Of a stretch of DNA of 64,000 nucleotides, positions 58,085 through 64,000 are shown in pieces. Source of the DNA: Cryphonectria parasitica EP155 (lineage: Eukaryota > Ascomycota > Sordariomycetes > Diaporthales > Cryphonectriaceae); NCBI RefSeq assembly GCF_011745365.1, contig NW_024468916.1, positions 1,099,630 to 1,163,629 on the forward strand, written 5' to 3'. Below the pieces are notes generated by a model. The model did no database searches. It saw nothing but the letters and a program-made list of their open reading frames with translations, and had not been told where the DNA came from. Position 1 is the stretch's first letter; every line of letters starts with the position of its first letter. Position numbers and translations under genes: made by a program.

Positions 58085-58921
58085 TCATCTCACGCCGCGT
58101 CCTGTCGCCCTGGTCCCACGCGCTGTCCGTCCCGCGCCGAACCCCCTTCCTATCTGGGATCCGGCTCTCGAGCTTGATGCAGACGCGCCACCTCTGTCCA
58201 GCCCAGATATGTTCGCCACTCCACCTCTCAGAACACCCCGTGCCCGCGTCGTCCTCGTGCCCCGCGCCCCAGGGACACCCCGCCCGCGGCCGGTCGTGGT
58301 TGTGCCTGCGAGGCGCGCCCTCTCCTGCTCTTCTGCTCTCCGGCGAGCCTCCTCGCGCCGGCGGTCCTCCGCCTCGGCCCGGCGCTGCGCGGCCAGCTGC
58401 TGCTCGAGTCTGTCCTCCTCAACGGCCTCAAGGTCCCTCGTGGAACCGTTCCAGTCCTTGTTGAGGATGAGGCGCTGGCTGTGTTCGGTCTGAGAGAGGA
58501 TGCGCGTCCACGTGTTGAGGAGGGTGGATGCGTTGTCGACCGTCCGAGAGACGCTCTGTGATGGAGTTTGTCAATATACTTAGCTCAGGTGTCCATAAGC
58601 TTGCTCTGTGGGAGTGAGAGAGAGAGCAAGTGTGTGTGTGTGTGTGTGTCTAGTACATACACCCATGTTCCCCTTAGCCTTCTCCAGCGTGCCAATGACC
58701 CCCTCGATCACCTCGTTGATGTTCCGCACCCCTTCCAGCTCCCGGCGGAGGGCTGCCTCTCGAACCTCCTCTGCATCGAAAGGCTCCTTCTCCTTGTCCC
58801 TGGAGCTGGTGGGAGGTGGGGGTGTCTTGGGCGTCCTGGGCGTCCTCGGCCTGGATGGCAGGTCGGAGGGTTTGATGGGTGACGAGAAGAGCTCGGAGGG
58901 GTCAGCCTCGTCGTCTGCCAT
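58085..58921 (-). CDS. DUO1: DASH/DAM1 complex subunit Duo1
   Basis: Two exons on the minus strand, 58921-58661 and 58555-58085, with a 105-bp intron (GTATGT...CACAG, phase 0), give 243 aa. A Pro-rich, phosphorylation-prone start (PRTPRTPKTPPPP) precedes the helical core EEVREAALRRELEGVRNINEVIEGVIGTLEKAKGNMG joined to SVSRTVDNASTLLNTWTRILSQTEHSQRLIL, the hallmark of Duo1. A Glu/Arg coiled coil follows, and the tail is a Gly/Arg/Thr-rich repeat (GRGRG, RGTRATGRGVR). Duo1 is part of the ring complex coupling kinetochores to microtubules and is found only in fungi. The intron contains a TG/CA repeat. It converges with RNase H2B (161 bp apart) and is divergent from the 59910 gene. Confidence 0.92.
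58631..58649. repeat. (TG)9 microsatellite
   Basis: A dinucleotide repeat inside the DUO1 intron, CA on the gene strand, 11 bases from the donor site. Confidence 0.93.
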
Positions 58922-59909
58922 GTTTCAAATCAATTAATCCTGGCAAGTCCGTCGTTTGTGCTATGCACTGTTGCTTTGTTTTGATCGCCAGCCGCGGGGA
59001 AAATTGTCGAGACTGTAATGGAGACGAAAAAGGTATGACGTCGATCTCGTTGAGCTGCAGAATGTGTTGGCATGGCATGGTTTATGGTTTGCCTGTTTAG
59101 GCTGATTGTTGATTTTTCAGAACAAGGACGCGTCGAGACGCGACACGCGTTCTGCTTACTCTAAAATGATTGGTCCAGATCTGTTGCTTTTTCGCCCAGG
59201 CAGGGCCCCACTACAGCACCCGCCCCATTTTTTGACCTGGCAGGTTGGGTAACTCGCACTCAGCACTGCCAGACAGCACCAGCCTCCCTCCCTCTTCTCT
59301 CCCTGTTTCTACCAAACTGGTGCTACTTCTTCCCCCCTTTCTTCCCTTTCTACCAAATGCAACAATCTCTTCCATGACATGACTGACTATCCCCAACTTG
59401 TGGCTTATCCCTTTCAGTAATTGAAAAGAATATTATTTCCAAAACTAAACAGCCCTCTTATTTTCTGTTTCTTTCTGTCGGGGCTAGGGAACTACAGTGG
59501 CACATAAAAATAAGAATTGCTAAGGGAAGGAGAAAGCACACACCTTTCGCTAGCTCGTTCCTTATATCCTGCCTTTCCCAACCCAAACCCTGACCACCTC
59601 ACCCTCCCTTTTTCCCATCTTCGCCCTCAGCTCCGCGTCATCCAACCCTCGACCCGCCGAACCTCTGTTGGCGCATTCTACACACATTGCAACTCCCAAG
59701 ACGTGGCCTCCGGATAGTTGCTCTCGAGTCTTCAGTTCCAATTACTCTAGCAAACCATCTGTGCGTCATACGCCACAGGAGTGACGAGGACAGACGACGG
59801 TCGTTGTTCACTGAGAACAAACAGCTAAGCGAGCTGCCTGAGCGAAATCACAAAGGGAGTCCCAACCGATCAGTCTCCGAACTCTGGGCCAATCGACCTG
59901 CCTTACAAC
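58922..59909. other. Divergent promoter region, DUO1 and the conserved unknown gene
   Basis: 988 bp between start codons. A tight cluster of ACGCGT sites lies 206-229 bp upstream of DUO1. The right part is CT-rich, like a fungal 5' leader. No other gene seen. Confidence 0.65.
59127..59150. promoter_or_regulatory. Candidate MCB cluster upstream of DUO1
   Basis: Two perfect ACGCGT sites (59128-59133 and 59145-59150) flank ACGCGA (59138-59143), three sites in 23 bp. The segment holds both 11-base words found elsewhere in the window: GACGCGTCGAG, shared with the DNA2 promoter, and ACGCGACACGC, shared with the MCM10/RNase H2B region. Binding by an MBF-type factor is inferred. Confidence 0.55.
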
Positions 59910-60462
59910 ATGGCAACAGCTTATGTTGCTACGACCCCAACGCGGGGTGGCTCACCAGCTTCAATCACCACTCCACCAACTCCAAGACTCGGCGGCTTTG
60001 GCGACCACTGGGAACCTTACTCTCCTGCACCTCGCAAATCAGCTCGTCTTTCCTCGCAACATACCACTGCCAACACCACCTCCACCTCCACCACTCACAC
60101 CCGCACACCGTCCCCTCACTCCTCAGGTCGCACGTCGCGGCCCTCTCACAATCACCACACCTCGTCGGCAGCACCCACTACATCCAAATCTGCAGAGCGT
60201 CAATCCGACAGCATGAGCTCCCCACCTCCAACCTCCCCCCAGAAGAGACGCCAGGCCCCCTCGGCCTCGCGCAGTGTCTCAGGCTCCCTGACTGCAGATA
60301 GCATCCGCAATGCTGCTGCCGTCCTTGGCCATCCCTCCAAGATGGAAGCCCAACTCTCACGCGCCGCGATCGCCCTCCCCACCCCCGCCAAGACCCCCGC
60401 CAATAGGCACTCCAAACAGAGCGAGAAGGACGTCACCGCCGTCGCGCGCAACCTCTTCAGCA

Positions 60463-60493
<31 letters not shown>

Positions 60494-61337
60494 AGAGGAG
60501 CAGCAGGAGCGGCAGCAGTTGAGTCCTAAGAAGTCGCGCGCCAACCGCACCAACAACATATCGCTGGACAGCTTCGAGATCCACGACGATGGCGCCTCCA
60601 TCGAGATCTTCACTGACTCTGAGAACCGTCTGCCTGAGGTCGATGACAGCACTGACAATCCCTTCTATGGCGAGGCTGGCATTACCGCCTCGACGGTTGC
60701 CGTTCGTCGTAGCTCCCGCAACAAAAAGAATGCTGCCGTTGAGAAGGAGATTGTTGAGGAGAATCTGAAACGCGAAGACGGCATGCTCTATGTCTTGTAA
60801 GTTGACGCACAGAATCCCTAATCTTGATTGACCCCATGATGCTAATATTATCCTTTCAGCCGTGGCAAGAGGGTCTTTAGAAGATTCACCGAAGGCGAGG
60901 CATCCTCTCGACCGGCTGTGAAGCCCCGTCTGCTCTTCCCTTCTACCAAGGCCAGCAAGGAGAACGAGCTCATCCCCGAGGAGGAGGCCGAGACAGACAT
61001 CGACGAGGAGCAGCAGAAGCCGCAGCACGTCAGCACCTCGGAGCCTGAGACTGTCGAGACGCCTGTCGAGACCACTGAGAACAAGGTCAACACCCCCAAG
61101 GCGCCGAAGTTCGCACCTGCTTCTCCCCCTGCCACCTCCCGTGCTACGCGGTCCAAGAAGATCATCGCCGACGAGCCTACCCCAATCAAAGGCAAGGGGA
61201 AGCGGGCTGGTGGCCGAAGCCCCTTCGACGGCTGGCAGAGGACCAAGAACAGCCCGATCACTTCCTCCTCCCACGGCCAGAAACGCGCTGGTGGGCCTCT
61301 CGGCAACGATGCTGCAGCCAAGCGGGCCAAGGCCTAG
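59910..61337 (+). CDS. Conserved filamentous-fungal protein of unknown function, possibly nuclear
   Basis: Two exons, 59910-60796 and 60860-61337, with a 63-bp intron (phase 2), give 454 aa. No enzymatic domain is visible. In order there are GGFGDHWEPYSPAPRKSARL near 27-47, a Ser/Thr/His-rich stretch, SPQKRRQAPSASR, ALPTPAKTPANRHSK with KDVTAVARNLF near 153-185, a nine-Gln run and the basic SPKKSRANR. The most conserved-looking block is SLDSFEIHDDGASIEIFTDSENRLPEVDDSTDNPFYGE near 212-250, followed by RRSSRNKKN, MLYVFRGKRVFRRF spanning the intron, and a Lys-rich tail. Basic TP/SP motifs suggest a CDK-regulated nuclear protein, which is inference. I recall similar proteins in other Pezizomycotina without a known role. 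The MCB cluster in the shared DUO1 promoter would fit cell-cycle expression. Confidence 0.85.
60465..60491 (+). repeat. (CAG)9 coding repeat
   Basis: Nine CAG codons encoding glutamine in the unknown protein, followed by an Glu/Gln-rich stretch. Confidence 0.95.
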
Positions 61338-62233
61338 GTGGAAGGAAGATGGCTGTGAGAGGTTGCTTGTGTCTTGTTGGGGCTGTCATGTCATGGTTTT
61401 GTTTGCTTCACACGAGGGACAGAACCTATGAGGTGTCGAGGCCCTACTTCCAGGGACGTCCAACAAGTGAAAGAGGATAGCGGCCAGCATGTTGGCGCGG
61501 TACATTGGGAAAGAAGGGATATGATGATTTGGCCTAGTGTGGGGACCTCTGGTTCACATCATCGCATCGAGCCTATTGGTGTTCTTGTTGGTTTTTGTTT
61601 TATGTCCTCGAAGCATTGCGCATTGCGTACGACTCCAAGTGCTACGGTATGGGAGACATCAAGTATGACTTTTAAAGGTTTGCGTGACAGGATTCGACGG
61701 CTCGATATCCAAAGGGAAAAGGGCATGGCGTCCCGGTGTCGATTTTCTCATGCCAGCAGACAGTATGTCAGAATTAGTATGAATTGTCAGATAGATAATC
61801 TCAAAACAAGGTCAGAAAAGAAAGATTGTGCTTCCCAAATTATCATGGTAAGCGAGTGACGAACTGGGTCAGATGTTTGTGAAGGTGAACTGACCTTTGA
61901 GTCGGCGGTTGCCGATGTCGTTTGGCCTGGCCGGCATGACGACAGCTCCCCACCCCCGCAATGCATCCGACTTTTGCAGAGTCGACGGCAGGCACAGCTT
62001 CGATTTTCCCTACGTGGTGCCTTCTCTCAGCAACACCAGCAAACATTCTCTGCAGATCAATTTCTCTCTCTTTTATTTCCCCTTTCATTCCATTAATTGG
62101 ATAGATTCAATTTCTAGATTTGTATAGAGACGTCTTCACCTTCTTCCGCACTCTTCCCTAGACACTTGATCGAGAGCTCTTAGACTCTGCTCTCATCGAC
62201 CAAGCAACCACGACCACAAACCACAGACAAAAG
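61338..62233. other. Intergenic region before PBY1
   Basis: 896 bp holding the 3' flank of the unknown gene and the PBY1 promoter and leader. A 161-codon frame at 61374-61859 has no recognisable similarity. Confidence 0.6.
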
Positions 62234-64000
62234 ATGCACATCCTCGTGGTTAACGACGACGGCCCACCGTCTCCTCACTCCTCGCCCTATGTTCACTCTC
62301 TTGTCCGCGAGCTCCAGACCGCCGGCCATGTCGTCAGCGTCTGCCTGCCGCACACGCAGCGCAGCTGGATCGGCAAGGCACACATGATCGGCCAGACCGT
62401 CAAGCCGCTCTACTACAGGCCACCGCCCTTGTCGTCGCCCTCCTCCTCCTCCTCCTCCTCCTCCCTCCCCGCAGGTCTCGGCCCCGCCGACGACGAAACC
62501 GCCCACGGGACCACACATGGCCGCCCATCAGCCGACGGCACCGTCGAGGAATGGGTCCTGGTAGACGGTACGCCCGCCTCCTGCGTGCAAATCGGGCTGT
62601 ACCACTACTTCAGCGACCGAGGCCCCGTCGACCTAGTGGTATCGGGCCCTAACTATGGGCGCAATACGACTGCCGTATTCGCGCTGAGCTCGGGGACGCT
62701 GGGCGGTGCGCTCGAGGCCGCTGCGTGCGGGAAGCGAGCCGTCGCGCTGTCGTATGCCTTCTTCAGCCGGAACCACGACCCGGAGATTGTGGCAGGCGCA
62801 AGCAAACACGGCGTGCGGGTCATCGAGGCGCTGGTGCGACAGTGGCCAACAGACGGGAGCGTCGATGTGTACAGCGTGAACGTGCCACTGGTCGAAGGAG
62901 TCGGGGAGGCCGCCACGGTGTTTGCGCCATGTCTGCAGAACTATTGGACTGCGGGGAACAGTGCGTTCGAGGCGGTTTCGGCCGAGGATAGTGGGGATGC
63001 GGACGAGGAGGAGGAGAGGATACGGCGCGGGGAGATGAACGGGGCTACTGTTGGGGAGGGTGACGAGGAGGCGAAGAAGAACAGCGGTCACGTGCATAGA
63101 CATTTCAAGTGGGCGCCTCAGCTGGGCGACGTGATGAAGGCCACGGCTGAGGCGCCTTCTTACGTTGACGGACAGGTCGTCAGAGCGGGCAAGACGAGGT
63201 AAGTCTTTCCTTCAACCCGATCGATGACGTCGATTCGACGCACCCTGGGTCTACTTCTTTTCTCCCTCCATCGTCCTCTGCTGACAGAGCACACAAACAC
63301 ACAGCGTGACGGCTTTGAAGGCAAACTTTTGGCATGCTGCGGAGCACCTACACGAGCAGGAGCTGAAGCTGTGAGTGACCTCGCCTGCGCATACGAAGTA
63401 GAGCATCATCATCAACGTATCTGCTGTATCTCTCCCTCTTTGTTGTCTTATGGTCTCACTCAGAACACGGGTTGGGTTCGCATTTGGGCCTTCGAAAAGA
63501 AAGAGAAGAAGACTTGAGGGGTATAGAGCCATATTAGAAGCCATTTTTCTCTAGAAATAGACAAGTGATGGATGCATGCACTCTTGCTCTTCTTCCTCTT
63601 TTCTCCCCCCGTAAGATTTGGATTCTTACTCCGGTGCAATTTTTCTAGGGATGTGCCAGAAGAAGCCAAGATCACAGCCCTCCCACTCAGGCCAGCTGAG
63701 GAGAAAGACATCCTCTACGCCATAGTCGACTATGAAGACCCATACGTCCAGCCCATCATCCTCTCGGCCTTGCAGTCCCTCGTCCCACCCTCCCGCCTCC
63801 GTCTCCTACCGGCCAACGCCACAGCCGTACCTCCAGGCACAAAGCTCCTCCAGATCCGCGCCTACGAGGCCATCGACTTCGACCGCGCCATGGCAAGCCC
63901 GTCTACCTCGCTCATCAACAGCTACATCATCCGCAAGGCCCTCATCCGCAAGCACTTCTTGTCCGCCACTGTGGACCACTGGGTCGCCAAGAACCCAACC
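62234..64000 (+). CDS. PBY1: Pby1-type SurE phosphatase/tubulin-tyrosine ligase fusion, 3' end beyond the window
   Basis: Three exons are visible: 62234-63198, 63305-63370 and 63649 onward, open to the window edge (461 codons, in frame). Introns are 106 and 278 bp. Residues 1-~320 are a SurE-like domain: MHILVVNDDGPPSPHSSPY supplies the metal-binding Asp pair, VDGTPASCVQIGLYH and SGPNYGRNT follow, then SGTLGGALEAA and VYSVNVPL. A Ser/Pro-rich insertion with a TCC repeat (62441-62465) splits the domain near residues 65-105, and an acidic insertion lies near 255-285. After FKWAPQLGDVMKA, the two downstream exons start the TTL part: ALKANFWHAAEHLHEQELKL, then YAIVDYEDPYVQPIIL and SYIIRKALIRKHFL. 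The ATP-grasp core lies beyond 64000. In yeast Pby1 is a P-body-associated protein; its reaction is not settled. Confidence 0.92.
62441..62465 (+). repeat. Polyserine-coding (TCC)n repeat
   Basis: About eight TCC codons inside the SurE domain of the PBY1 gene, marking a lineage-specific insertion. Confidence 0.9.

Overview
This is nuclear DNA of a filamentous ascomycete (Pezizomycotina, most likely Sordariomycetes). The evidence is short GT-AG introns of about 60-280 bp, genes spaced 0.2-4.5 kb apart with no operons, C/G-rich third codon positions in the housekeeping genes, and fungus-specific genes (DASH subunit Duo1, Aim21, Tvp18, the SurE-TTL protein Pby1, Met10-type sulfite reductase alpha). 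I support 17 protein-coding genes, two of them conserved but of unknown function and one (PBY1) cut by the window end. I saw no convincing tRNA, rRNA, CRISPR array or intact transposon. Exon structures were read by eye from splice sites, reading phase and family similarity. Every multi-exon model closes in frame.

Layout. 1433-8639 (+) is a 2272-aa fusion of a ZNFX1/UPF1-like helicase, an NFX1-type zinc-finger region and three CbxX/CfqX AAA+ domains, and is the most unusual gene here. 9119-10174 (-) is a membrane protein of unknown function, divergent from DNA2 (10731-15774, +). Next come the complex I subunit NDUFB11/ESSS (16683-17232, +), mitochondrial branched-chain aminotransferase (17665-18985, -), SCYL2-type pseudokinase (19923-23085, +), a SIRT1-like sirtuin (24058-26056, -), a 4.5-kb stretch without a recognisable gene, a P1B copper ATPase (30609-34139, -), sulfite reductase alpha MET10 (36901-40122, +), NTF2 (41391-42113, +), TVP18 (43747-44676, +), a 3.2-kb gene-poor stretch, AIM21 (47906-50748, +), MCM10 (52114-55177, -), RNase H2 subunit B (56556-57923, +), DUO1 (58085-58921, -), a conserved unknown protein (59910-61337, +) and PBY1 (62234 to beyond 64000, +).

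How the genes relate. Most are unrelated housekeeping genes. Four of the 17 serve DNA replication, genome maintenance or chromosome segregation (DNA2, MCM10, RNH2B, DUO1). The upstream regions of DNA2, of MCM10/RNH2B and of DUO1 plus its divergent neighbour carry ACGCGT/ACGCGA-type (MCB-like) sites. Two 11-base words containing these sites are shared between the promoters, which suggests common G1/S (MBF-type) control. Other features are eight G/C homopolymer runs of 11-16 bases, all outside coding exons, a 20-bp minisatellite after MET10, a 16-nt microexon in TVP18 and a 10-nt initiator exon in MCM10.
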